In this document: positions 47,166 to 56,415 of the stretch, piece by piece | How positions within the stretch are numbered: position 1 is the stretch's first letter | Layout of the letters: the number at the start of each line of letters is the position of its first letter | DNA from: Candidatus Trichofilum aggregatum | Lineage (GTDB): Bacteria > Chloroflexota > Anaerolineae > Promineifilales > Promineifilaceae | Assembly (NCBI GenBank): GCA_016716885.1 | Contig: JADJUV010000044.1 | Span: forward strand, 1-64,000 | Reading direction: 5' to 3' | Length of the DNA: 64,000 nucleotides | Program-made: the position numbers and the translations under genes | The notes under the pieces: generated by a model | What the model was told of the DNA's origin: nothing | Database searches by the model: none | The model's input: the letters and a program-made list of their open reading frames with translations, nothing else

Positions 47166-48299
47166 TTAAAAAATTAAGGTACTGAGATAACCCGCGGCCG
47201 CGCCCAGCGCAATGAGCCAGGTCGTGTTTACCTTAAACCAGAACAGCAACACCGCCGTCACTCCAGCCAATAAAATGACATACCAATCGGTCAACGCGGC
47301 CGCGGCCAGTTGTCCCGTTACCGCTGCCATTAGCGCCAGGGAAGCCACATTCACCCCGTCCAAAAACCCCCGCGCCACGGGTGAACGTTGCAAACGCGGG
47401 ATCAGGGGGCTACTCAGGGCCACAAAGATAAAGCTGGGTAAAAAGATACCCAGCGTGGCTAAAATCGCGCCGGGCACACCCGCCAGCACATAACCAATGA
47501 AAGTGGCCGTGGAAGAAAGGGGTCCTGGGGTAATCTGGCCGATGGCTATGGCATCAATCAACTGCTGATCGGTTAGCCAGCCCAACCGCACGACAAAATC
47601 GGCCCGTAAAAAGGCTAACAACACATAACCACTGCCGTAGAGAATGGAGCCAATTTTGAGAAAGGTGAGAAAAAGGGTGACAAGTTGGCCTGGTATCAGG
47701 GTGATAAGTTGAAGGGGTGATGCCGTAACGAGGGGGAGCGGTAATAGCCCCCACACATTGAACCGGGGCCAGGGGCGGTTTTGGGCCAGGGTAAAGATAA
47801 GACCCGCCACCAGGAGTAAAAGGATTTCGCCAATGCCGGTGAATAAGTAGAGGAGTAGAATGCTGACCGCGGCCGCGCCGCCCCACCAACCCCGTATCGC
47901 TTTTGTGCCTAAATTCCACAGGGCCTGGGCCACAATCACCACCACCACTGGTTTCATGCCATAAAGCAGCCACGCGGCCGCGGGCGTGCTGCCAAACCGC
48001 ACATACGCCCAGGCCAATGCCAACACAATGAACACCGTCGGCAGAATAAAGCCTAGCCCTGCCACAATAAGCCCCGGCCATCCCGCCCGTACATACCCCA
48101 CATGAATCACCATCTCGGTGGAGTTTGGCCCCGGAATTAAATTTGTGGCCCCCAATAAATCCAAAAAATGCTTGTCATCCAGCCATTTGCGCCGCGTCAC
48201 CACTTCATCATGCAACATAGCGACATGCGCCGCTGGCCCCCCAAACGCCGTTGCTCCCAACTTTAACGCCAATAGACCCACCTCTTGCCAACTTCCCAT
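47166..48299 (-). CDS. chrA: Chromate transporter, two-domain
   Basis: 377 residues; CHR superfamily proton-coupled chromate efflux. Two repeated halves: FGGPAAHVAMLHDEVV...LLGATNLIPGPNSTEM and YGSGYVLLAFLRADFV...DAIAIGQITPGPLSSTATFIGY, each with the G-x-G-P...PGP signature. About ten spans. AAAGGAT precedes the ATG. Divergent from the xanthine-dehydrogenase-type gene with 153 bases between. Five octamers or fewer, mostly within the weakly conserved second half. Sulfate-like oxyanions are alternative substrates. Confidence 0.92.
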   Translation of the reverse strand: MGSWQEVGLLALKLGATAFGGPAAHVAMLHDEVVTRRKWLDDKHFLDLLGATNLIPGPNSTEMVIHVGYVRAGWPGLIVAGLGFILPTVFIVLALAWAYVRFGSTPAAAWLLYGMKPVVVVIVAQALWNLGTKAIRGWWGGAAAVSILLLYLFTGIGEILLLLVAGLIFTLAQNRPWPRFNVWGLLPLPLVTASPLQLITLIPGQLVTLFLTFLKIGSILYGSGYVLLAFLRADFVVRLGWLTDQQLIDAIAIGQITPGPLSSTATFIGYVLAGVPGAILATLGIFLPSFIFVALSSPLIPRLQRSPVARGFLDGVNVASLALMAAVTGQLAAAALTDWYVILLAGVTAVLLFWFKVNTTWLIALGAAAGYLSTLIF

Positions 48300-48452
48300 A
48301 AATCATCCTTTCCTATCAACGAGGACGGTATCCACCTGTTTTCCTTAAGACCTTATTACAGGTAAACTACGGGTTACTGAGCAACCCATTGTTCAGTTTA
48401 AAACGAATAACACCCACGTAGCCCACAAAACGCCCCACACAAAGGTGAACCA

Positions 48453-49895
48453 ATGACTACCCCATTCTCCCCCCCACGACAAATCGTGCAACATTACGAA
48501 ACCCCCACAACGGTGGACAAAGCCCTGCAACTTTTGGCCCAATATGGCTCACAGGCGCGCCTCATCGCTGGGGGTACAGACCTGCTCCTGGAATTGGAAC
48601 GCGGCCAGCGCCCCGGTGTTGAATGCCTCATTGACCTGACCCGTATTCCCGGCCTGGATACCATTCGTCAGGCTGATGATGGCTCCATACGGCTAGGGGC
48701 GTTGGTGACACATAATCAGGTTGTGGCCTCGCCGCTGCTTGTGCATCAGGCGTTGCCGCTGGCCCAGGCTTGTTGGGAAATCGCCTCACCCCAACTGCGC
48801 AACCGGGCCACGGTGGTTGGTAATCTGGTTACGGCCAGCCCGGCCAACGATACCATTACCCCGCTTTGGGCCTTGGGCGCAGAGTTAAAACTGGCCTCCG
48901 TGCGGGGTGAACGGTTAGTTCCCCTGAATCAGTTTTACACCGGGGTGCGTAAAACGGTGATGCAAGCGGATGAAATGGTGTTGGAGATTCGTTTCCCGGC
49001 CATGACAGCTAACCAACGGGGAATCTTTACCAAATTGGGCTTGCGCCAGGCGCAGGCTATTTCGGTGGTGCATCTGGCTTTTATTGTAACCTTTGAGGGA
49101 GAACGGGTCGCGGCCGCTAAGATTACTCAGGGCAGTGTGGCACCCACCATAATTGACACACCGGTGGCGGAAGAGTATCTGGTGGGAAAAACCTTGACGG
49201 ATGAGGTGATTGAGCACGCGGCCGCGCGCATCGCCGCCACCGCCACCCCCATTGATGATATCCGTGGCCCCGCCCGTTACCGCACCGAAATGGTTCGTGT
49301 CCTTAGCAAACGGGCTTTGGTCGCCCTGCGTGATGGACAAGAACGTGTCAATTGGCCCGAAAACCCAGTCATGCTCTGGGGGGACACCGCCGGTCACTGG
49401 CCGACCGGTGACGCCTATGCTGCCACCCACACATCCGCAACACCCATTACCGCCACCGTCAACGGCCAAACCATCACCACGGCCAATGGTCAACACAAAA
49501 CCCTGCTTCGTTGGTTGCGTGAAGAAGGGTTGCTCACCGGCACCAAAGAAGGGTGCGCCGAAGGTGAGTGCGGAGCCTGCACCGTCTATCTGGACGGTCT
49601 GGCCGTGATGTCTTGCCTGGTTCCGGCCACCCGTGCTCATGGCACCACGATCACCACCATCGAAGGGCTGAGCACCGCCGAAACCCTGCACCCCCTGCAA
49701 CAGGCATTTATCGAGACCGGGGCGGTGCAATGCGGTTACTGCATCCCCGGTTTTATTATGTCGGGGGCCAAATTGTTGGAAGAGCGGCCGCAACCCACGC
49801 TCAGTGATATTCAGCAAGCCTTTGCTGGCAACCTATGCCGTTGCACCGGCTACTACAAAATCATCGAAGCAGTTGAGAAAGCGGCTGGCCGTTAG
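48453..49895 (+). CDS. Fused FAD-binding and 2Fe-2S subunit of a xanthine-dehydrogenase-type molybdoenzyme
   Basis: 480 residues. FAD domain first (about 10-290: LIAGGTDLLLELERG and VVGNLVTASPANDT are FAD loops), then an iron-sulfur domain (about 330-480: CAEGECGACTVYLDG...MSC for cluster II and CGYCIPGF...LCRCTGY for cluster I). In most members these are separate proteins or ordered Fe-S before FAD; the FAD-Fe-S order is unusual. Electrons pass from the Mo subunit encoded at 52110-54367. AAGGTG supports the start. A carboxypeptidase gene intervenes before the Mo subunit. Confidence 0.88.
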   Translation: MTTPFSPPRQIVQHYETPTTVDKALQLLAQYGSQARLIAGGTDLLLELERGQRPGVECLIDLTRIPGLDTIRQADDGSIRLGALVTHNQVVASPLLVHQALPLAQACWEIASPQLRNRATVVGNLVTASPANDTITPLWALGAELKLASVRGERLVPLNQFYTGVRKTVMQADEMVLEIRFPAMTANQRGIFTKLGLRQAQAISVVHLAFIVTFEGERVAAAKITQGSVAPTIIDTPVAEEYLVGKTLTDEVIEHAAARIAATATPIDDIRGPARYRTEMVRVLSKRALVALRDGQERVNWPENPVMLWGDTAGHWPTGDAYAATHTSATPITATVNGQTITTANGQHKTLLRWLREEGLLTGTKEGCAEGECGACTVYLDGLAVMSCLVPATRAHGTTITTIEGLSTAETLHPLQQAFIETGAVQCGYCIPGFIMSGAKLLEERPQPTLSDIQQAFAGNLCRCTGYYKIIEAVEKAAGR

Positions 49896-49929
49896 CAACC
49901 AGAACGACCTGTCTCCCATCCGTGAAAAC

Positions 49930-50090
49930 GGTGAGTTTGCGAGTAGCGAGTGGCGAGTAGGCGTTCACTCGCTACTCGCCAACTCGCCACTCATTTTCGC
50001 AGGAGTTCCCCATGAGCCGGGTGCTCACCAAGAGAAATGAAAATGAGAGGAACTCAGGGGAACTCGCCACTTTGCCACTTTGCCACTTTC
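49930..50090. repeat. Stutter repeats with inverted arms between the Fe-S/FAD gene and the carboxypeptidase
   Basis: GCGAGTAGCGAGTGGCGAGTAG (from 49939) faces CTCGCTACTCGCCAACTCGCC (to 49989), a hairpin made of short words. Further on, AACTCGCCACTTTGCCACTTTGCCACTTT (50062-50089). Two similar AGGAGT-plus-ATG starts (50012 and 50102) flank this, suggesting a small local duplication. Confidence 0.65.
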
Positions 50091-50101
50091 ACAGGAGTCT
50101 C

Positions 50102-52053
50102 ATGAAGCGTCTTATCCTCATCCTTACCCTTTTTCTCGTTCCGCTGTTTCTCGTTGCTTTTATGATGGTGGGCACGGTTCCCCAGGCCACCGCTCAGGAA
50201 GAAATTGATTTTCGGCTGGTGCGAGCTTACTACCCTGATGCTTCTTTCAAGGGCCAGGTTATTGCCTGGAACGAACCGTGGGCCGTCAATGATGAGGAAG
50301 GTTATCTGGTCATTGAAGTGACGCAGACAGAGTATGACTATTTGTTGACGTTGGGTTTTCGCCTGGAGGAAGACGAAGCTTTAATGGCTCTCTACAATGC
50401 GCCCAATGAGATGTTACCCGGGCAGGGTGGTGGCATTCCTGGTTACCCCTGTTACCGCACGGTCGAAGAAACCTACACCACCGCGCAAACCATTGTCGCC
50501 GATTACCCCGCTCTGGCGACCTGGACCGATATTGGTGACTCCTGGGAAAAAACGGTTAACCCCAATGATGGGTATGATCTCATGGTTCTGCGCCTTACCA
50601 ATTCGGCTACCTCTGGGCCTAAACCCAAGTTGTTTATCATGGCTTCCATCCACGCCCGCGAGTATACCCCGGCCGAACTGGTGACCCGCTATGCCGAATA
50701 CCTGGTCAACAACTATGGCACAAACGCGGATGTGACCTGGCTTCTGGATTACAACGAAGTGCATTTCTTGCTTCAGGGCAACCCGGATGGGCGTAAGCAG
50801 GCCGAGACGGGCATCTCCTGGCGCAAAAACACCAACCAGAACTACTGTGGCGCGACATCAACCTCTCGTGGTGTTGATATTAACCGCAACTTTCCTTATG
50901 AATGGGGTGAATGGGGTGGCTCTAGTGGCAGTGCCTGCTCGACAACTTACCGTGGCCCCAGCCCTACCTCTGATCCGGAGACGCAAGCAGTTGTGAATTA
51001 CGTCAATAGCCAGTTCCCGGATCAACGGTTGGCGGCGGAAAATGATTTTACGACCCCAGCGTTTATCACGGCTACGGGGGTTTTCATGGATATTCATAGC
51101 TCCGGGCAACTGGTATTGTGGCCCTGGGGCTTTACCAACCAGCCGACGGGAAATGGGGCGCAATTGCAGTCCCTGGGTCGGAAGTTTGCCTATTTCAATA
51201 ATTCCCTGCCCCAACAAGCCATTGGTCTTTATGCTACGGATGGCACGACGGATGATTTTGCGTATGGTGAATTAGGTCTGGCGGCGTATACCTTTGAACT
51301 GGGAAGCCAGTTTTTCCAATCCTGCGACTTATTTTGAAAATAATCTGATTCCCTGGAACATTCCAGCCTTGGTGTATGCGGCTAAGGTCGCCCAGGCTCC
51401 TTATATCATTCCGGTTGGGCCGGATGCGCTGAATGTGGCGACATCGGCCCTGACGGTGACGGGTGGGACGGTGGTGACGCTGACAGCGACGATTAATGAC
51501 ACCCGGTTTAATAACAGTAATGGCACGGAGCCGACGCAAAATATCGCGGCCGCGGCCTACTACCTCGACACCCCCCCCTGGATCACCACAACCACACCCA
51601 TCCCTTACCCCATGTCCCCTGCCGATGGCGCTTTTAATAGCCCCGTTGAAGGTGTTACGGCCATAATAGATACCAGTAGTCTTTCTTTAGGACGACACAC
51701 CATTTTTATGCACGGTCAGGATGCCAGCGGTAATTGGGGAGCGGTTAGTGCCGTCTTCCTGGACATCACGGCCATAACCGCCCCTCAGGCTAGTTTTACC
51801 TCATCCAGCCCGGATTATCTGGGTACACCATCACCTTTACTGATAAGTCCCGACTGGGGCCAGTCTGAATTATGACTGGGACTTTGGTGATGGCAGTAGT
51901 AGTACGGACGAGAACCCGACCCATCAGTACGCGGCCGCGGGCACATACACCGTCACCCTCACCGTCACCAACCCGGCTGGCAATGACACATACACCGGTA
52001 CGGTTGAAATCTTAATCCATACCATCAGCTTACCTATCCTGTTAAAACCTTAA
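50102..52053 (+). CDS. Secreted M14 zinc carboxypeptidase with PKD domain, frameshifted
   Basis: About 650 residues once corrected. Signal peptide (MKRLILILTLFLVPLFLVAF...ATAQ), propeptide, then M14 catalytic domain: zinc ligands in ASIHAREYTP (HxxE) and MDIHSSGQLVLWPWG, substrate Arg in VDINRNFPYEW, and catalytic Glu in YTFELGSQFFQSC. The frame breaks at 51329-51330 (extra T), about 51835 and about 51853 (missing A). Corrected, it continues CDYFENNLIPWN and a PKD domain (YDWDFGDG, HQYAAAGTYTVTLTV), ending ISLPILLKP, resembling the C-terminal LPxxxx tails of Chloroflexota exported proteins. AGGAG precedes the ATG. Confidence 0.82.
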
Positions 52054-52063
52054 ATTGCGTAAC

Positions 52064-52095
52064 GTGGTGCGTGTTCCGTTTGCACGCACCACGCA
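52064..52095. repeat. Hairpin after the carboxypeptidase gene
   Basis: CGTGGTGCGTG (52064-52074) pairs with CACGCACCACG, a perfect 11-base stem. Built of the GTGCGTGTT word also at 30800-30835 and 33173-33213. It may end the carboxypeptidase transcript. Confidence 0.6.
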
Positions 52096-52109
52096 CCACG
52101 AGGTCCACC

Positions 52110-54367
52110 ATGTCTATCTCTACCACCATTCCCAAAATTGACGCGTTGGCTAAAGTGACTGGTCATGCCCTTTATGCGGGTGACATCACCCCGGAGAACC
52201 TGCTCCATGCCAAAGTGCTGTTCAGTGGTCAACCCCATGCCCGGATGCTCTCCATGGATGTGAGCGAGGCGGAAAAAGTACCGGGTGTTGTGGCTATCTT
52301 TACCGCCCGTGATGTACCGGTAAACGAATACGGGCTGATGATTTTTGATCAGCCGGTGTTAGTTGGGTTGGGTAGCAGTAAACCTAATTGTGATGTCAGC
52401 TTGTGGGAAGGCGATCAGGTCGCTTTTATTGTGGCTGAGAGTGAAGAAGCGGCCGAAGAAGCGCGCGACCTTATCAAAATTGAGTGGGAACCGCTGCCCA
52501 TTTTGGATAATGTGTTTGCGGCGATGAAAGATGAGGTGATTCTGCACCGGCTCCACGGCACCAACATCCGCCAGAAGTATCAGATACGTAAAGGGGATGT
52601 GGACGAAGGGTTCGCGGCCGCGGACATCATCATCGAGTCTACTTATCACCTGCCCATGCAAGAACACGCCTATCTGCAACCAGAAGCCGGACTGGGTTAC
52701 ATTGACGAAGAAGGGCGGGTGACAGTGGTGGTGGGCGGCCAATGGATCCATGAAGATCAAATGCAAATTGCCCATGCCCTGGATTTACCGGCCGACCGGG
52801 TGCGGGTGATCTATCCGGCTATCGGTGGGGCCTTTGGCGGCCGCGAAGATATGTCGGTGCAAATTGTGTTGGGACTGGCTGCCTGGCGTTTACAAGAACG
52901 AGGTATTAATCGCCCCGTGCGAGTCATCTGGTCACGAGAAGAGAGTATTATCGGCCACCATAAACGGCATCAGGGTAGTATCTACGCCAAATGGGGCGCG
53001 ACCAGAGACGGCAAATTACGGCCATTAAGTCTGAGGTGATCTTGGATGCGGGGGCATACAACTACACCAGCAACAAAGTTCTGGGTAATGCCCATGTTAC
53101 CGTCGCTGGCCCGTATGAAATTCCCCATGCCTGGATTGACAGCTACGCCGTTTATACCAACAACACCCCCGGCGGGGCCTTCCGAGGATTTGGGTCGCCG
53201 CAGGGGGCATTTGTCGCCGAAAATCAGATGAACAAGCTGGCTCAGGCCCTCGGTATTGACCCGGTAGAAATTCGCCGTCGCAACACGGTGCGTGAAGGCA
53301 GTGAGGCGATTGTCCAGACCATTATGCCGGCCGGGGTGAGTATGCCAGAGGTGATTGAGGCGTGTGCCGCGGCCGCAGGGTGGCGTGATGAGAGGGGAGA
53401 GGGGAGAGATGCGTCCTACGCCTCAGGCTCCACGCCCCAGGCCTTCAACAGCATCAAAACACTCAATACCAACCCGCTTATGCTCCGTCGCGGCCGCGGC
53501 TTTGCCTGCGCCTTCAAAAACGTCGGCTTTTCCTTTGGTTTTGCCGAACGGTGTGAAGCCACCATCGAGCTAAGGGGTAAAGGTGACATTGACAAGGTCA
53601 TCCTCTACCATGCTGGGGCCGATGTGGGGCAGGGAGCACACACCGCCTTTAAACAGATGGCGGCTGAGGCGGTGGGTGTACCGCTGGAAATGGTAACGGT
53701 CGTGGCCTCGGATACGGCCACCTCAGGCGATTCCGGCTCCGCTTCAGCTTCCCGGCTAACCTGGATGGCGGGGAATTCTATACGGGGCGCGGCCGCGTTA
53801 GCCCTGGAAGCCTGGAAAAGTGAAGAGCGTCCGGCACGGGGTCATTATCGCTACACCCCACCCCCCACTACTGGCCTCGACCCCGAGACGGGACATTCCA
53901 CCCCCAACTTCACCTACGGCTACGTAGCCGAAGCGGTGGAGTTGACCGTAGATATCGAAACAGGCCATATTCAAGTTGATCGGGTGGTTTGTGCGGACGA
54001 TGTGGGCAAAATTATCAACCCCCAACTGGTTGTGGGGCAGATAGAGGGAGCTGTGGTGCAGGCCCACGGTTATGCCATCACCGAACATTTCCAAAGCAAA
54101 AACGGTCACCTCCTTAACCCTCGTCTTAGCACCTACCTCATGCCCGGCATTATGGACATACCCACTCAGGTCGAGTCGGTGTTGGTAGAGCATCCTGATC
54201 CGCTGGGGCCGTGGGGTGTGCGCGGCATGGCTGAGATGCCCTTGATACCGTATGCGCCTGCGGTTGCGGCCGCGATTCATGACGCTACTGGCGTGTGGTT
54301 TGAGGAAATCCCCCTTACCCCCGCCCGCGTCATCGCCAAACTCCGCGAGCACGGCCTCGGCCACTAG
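52110..54367 (+). CDS. Molybdenum-binding subunit of a xanthine-dehydrogenase-type enzyme, frameshifted
   Basis: About 752 residues once corrected. N-terminal aldehyde-oxidase a/b hammerhead (about 10-125, GHALYAGDI), then Mo-cofactor domains with GGAFGGREDMSVQ, GGAFRGFGSPQGAF and SGDSGSASASRLTWMAGN, and the base Glu near RGMAEMPLIPYAPAV. The xanthine-dehydrogenase family hydroxylates purines or N-heterocycles; the CO-dehydrogenase loop is absent. An A3 run at 53013-53015 needs one more A to give DGKITAIKSEVILD. GAGG upstream supports the ATG at 52110. Fe-S/FAD partner is encoded at 48453; cofactor maturation could use moeA at 25.9 kb. Confidence 0.88.
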
Positions 54368-54380
54368 ACCCCTATTCCTG

Positions 54381-54830
54381 ATGACTGATTTTGCTGACGA
54401 TAACAGTTTGAGGATCAATGAGGAACTGACGATTCCGTTGGCGGAGTTGAGTTTTCGTTTTGCTGCCAGCAGTGGGCCGGGGGGCCAACACGTCAACAAG
54501 ACGGAGACGAAGGTGATTGTGCTGTTTGATGTGGCCCATTCGCCCAGCCTGAGTGAGGAGCAACGCGGCCGCATTCAAACGAATCTGGCTTCCCGGCTGG
54601 ATAATGAAGGTGTGTTGCAGGTGACCGCCCAGACCCATCGGAGTCAGCACCAGAACCGCGAAGAGGTGCTGGTTCGCCTGCAAAAACTGCTGGCCGATGC
54701 CCTCAAGGTACAAAAAAAGCGACGCCCCACAAAACCATCACTGGCTTCACAGGAACGTCGCCATGCGGCTAAAAAACGCCGTGGACAGGCGAAGAAGGAT
54801 CGCGGCCGCGATTGGCTCCGCGATGCTTAA
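54381..54830 (+). CDS. arfB: Peptidyl-tRNA hydrolase ArfB (ribosome rescue)
   Basis: 149 residues. GGQ-containing release-factor domain (FAASSGPGGQHVNKTETKV at about 28-46) with the short basic C-terminal tail (KKRRPTKPSLAS...KKRRGQAKKDRGRDW) that enters an empty mRNA channel. It releases peptides from stalled ribosomes. Start at ATG 54381; an open frame from 54252 overlaps the upstream gene and is not needed. Follows the Mo subunit by 13 bases, convergent with the C39-like gene, overlapping its end by four bases. Confidence 0.92.
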   Translation: MTDFADDNSLRINEELTIPLAELSFRFAASSGPGGQHVNKTETKVIVLFDVAHSPSLSEEQRGRIQTNLASRLDNEGVLQVTAQTHRSQHQNREEVLVRLQKLLADALKVQKKRRPTKPSLASQERRHAAKKRRGQAKKDRGRDWLRDA

Positions 54831-55924
54831 CCTTCTTCTAGTCCGGCGGCAAAGTTAAAGCCCGCGTTTAGTTCAGCAAACGAATCATAGTCCGCGGCCG
54901 CGACCTCAGCTTCGGGTTCACCTTCCACGGCAAAACTGATGGCCGCCGGGTCAGGGATGAAATCGGTGGGCAGGGGCGTTGTACCCACTAAGGGAATCTC
55001 CAACCGTTGACCGACCCACACAAACTCGCTGGTAACGTTGTTGAACACCCGCAAACCACGCCATTTGCTCGAATCTTTGTAGAAACGCCCCGCAATTCCC
55101 GCAAAGGTATCCCCAGAAACAACGGTATAACGCTGTATCTGGGCACCAAAGTCGCCCAGGCGTGTGCCCCAAAAATCCGCATCTTCTGGTGTGTCTAGGT
55201 CGGGGGGAACGGCCCGCAGCATAGCGGCCAGGGCCATAATGCGGCGACGCACGTCGGGGGTCATGGCGGGAGCCTGACCAATGGGGGTTGGTGTCGTGAC
55301 GGGCTGGGGTGTCGTTATGGGTTCGGGCTGGGGTGGCGCGGGGGGCGGTGAAGGCGGCGCGGCCGCGGTCGTGAGCGATTGGGTCACAATAGCACAGGCA
55401 AAATTCGGGTTCTCAGTCACCGGGAACCCACCCCAGGCGCTCAAAAATGTATTCAGCGGCATGGGATAATGATCCCCTTTGCTCCGGGTGGCCCACAGAC
55501 CAAACAAGGGATCGTTCATATAGACATTCTGTTCGTCATAACCAACGACCACCACAAAATGGCCGCCGGAAAATTGATTACCGGTTAAGGTGCGCCAGGG
55601 TTGGTACTTAACCAGGGCGATCATCGGTTTACCGGCATTGATATTGGCCTTCAACTTCTCCCAGGCTTCCCCTTGACCCACGTAGGATTTCCATTCCATG
55701 GTAATCCCTTTTTTCTTGGTGGCGGTCATTAGTTCATTAAACGTGGTGAAATCTCGGGGCTTCTTGGGTGTGTCAATCAAACTATAGAAGGCATCGGGGG
55801 TGATGGCGACGCCATAAGCGTTCAAGATCATCGCGGCGCAGGTGGGACCACAGTCTGTTTCATTGTTTTTGGCGTCCTGATCCCATTGTGAGCGATACGG
55901 TACGTTTAGCTGGACATTTGCCAT
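54827..55924 (-). CDS. C39-like peptidase with LysM-type domain, no signal peptide
   Basis: 365 residues. Papain-fold N-terminal domain with catalytic Cys in DCGPTCAAMILNAYG (Cys about 25), His in SGGHFVVVVGYDEQ (about 122) and Asp in YMNDPLFG. A Pro/Thr linker (about 185-225) leads to a LysM-like segment (RYTVVSGDTFAGIAGRFYKDS, about 264-312). Family PF13529-type. No export signal seen, so it is either cytoplasmic, exported by another route or injected. No ABC exporter adjacent, so it is not an obvious bacteriocin processor. GGAG region upstream supports the ATG. Confidence 0.82.
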   Translation of the reverse strand: MANVQLNVPYRSQWDQDAKNNETDCGPTCAAMILNAYGVAITPDAFYSLIDTPKKPRDFTTFNELMTATKKKGITMEWKSYVGQGEAWEKLKANINAGKPMIALVKYQPWRTLTGNQFSGGHFVVVVGYDEQNVYMNDPLFGLWATRSKGDHYPMPLNTFLSAWGGFPVTENPNFACAIVTQSLTTAAAPPSPPPAPPQPEPITTPQPVTTPTPIGQAPAMTPDVRRRIMALAAMLRAVPPDLDTPEDADFWGTRLGDFGAQIQRYTVVSGDTFAGIAGRFYKDSSKWRGLRVFNNVTSEFVWVGQRLEIPLVGTTPLPTDFIPDPAAISFAVEGEPEAEVAAADYDSFAELNAGFNFAAGLEEG

Positions 55925-56073
55925 GTTGAACTCCTTTGTGATGGTATAAGTCGAGACTCTTGGGAGATTAAACGCATTTATTCAGGTTTTTTTGGCCTGG
56001 TTTAGAGAGGGGAAGATGTTCTTCAAGTTTGTGCTTTACCAGTCAACTTTTTGTACAGAAAACAAGAAGATCA

Positions 56074-56177
56074 GCCACGAATTTCATGAATGAGTCTACT
56101 GAAAAAACGCACGCAAAGGCGCAGCGGACGCCAAGCCAGCAACGAAAAATTCGTGTAATTCGTTTATTTCGTGGCAA
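56074..56177. repeat. Inverted CCACGAATTTCATGAATGA-type repeat
   Basis: GCCACGAATTTCATGAATGA (56074) faces ATTCGTGTAATTCGTTTATTTCGTGGC (to about 56175) in a gene-free 491-base space (55925-56415). The word type is common in environmental bacterial genomes. The open frame 56029-56238 crossing it is not a gene. Confidence 0.6.
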
Positions 56178-56332
56178 AAACCTCTTTGGTTCTGGCTCGT
56201 CCAGGTTAGCGCGTGGTTCAAATGAGGGGAAGAATTAATGGTTGAATGGTTGAATGATGAATGAAACGTTAGACGCATCCGCTCGTTAATTATTCAACAA
56301 TTCACAAATTCACCGATTAATTATTTTCTTCC

Positions 56333-56403
56333 CCTCAACTGAGCTGAAACACATCCTTTACAAATCGTTTGGCAAATTTGTAAAGCTAACCTGAACTATG
56401 CCC
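56333..56403. repeat. About 70-base dispersed repeat, copy 2
   Basis: Second copy of the repeat at 45212-45286; ends 13 bases before the end of the DEAD-box gene. Scattered mismatches argue for age or selection on part of it. Confidence 0.75.
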
Positions 56404-56415
56404 ATCGTTCAAAGT

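Noticed and set aside
50012..50101. Upstream start for the carboxypeptidase
   Set aside because: It would place 30 charged, repeat-derived residues before a clear signal peptide; the ATG at 50102 has its own AGGAG.
56029..56238. Small open frame downstream of the C39-like gene
   Set aside because: It is made from the CCACGAATT repeat and has no ribosome site.
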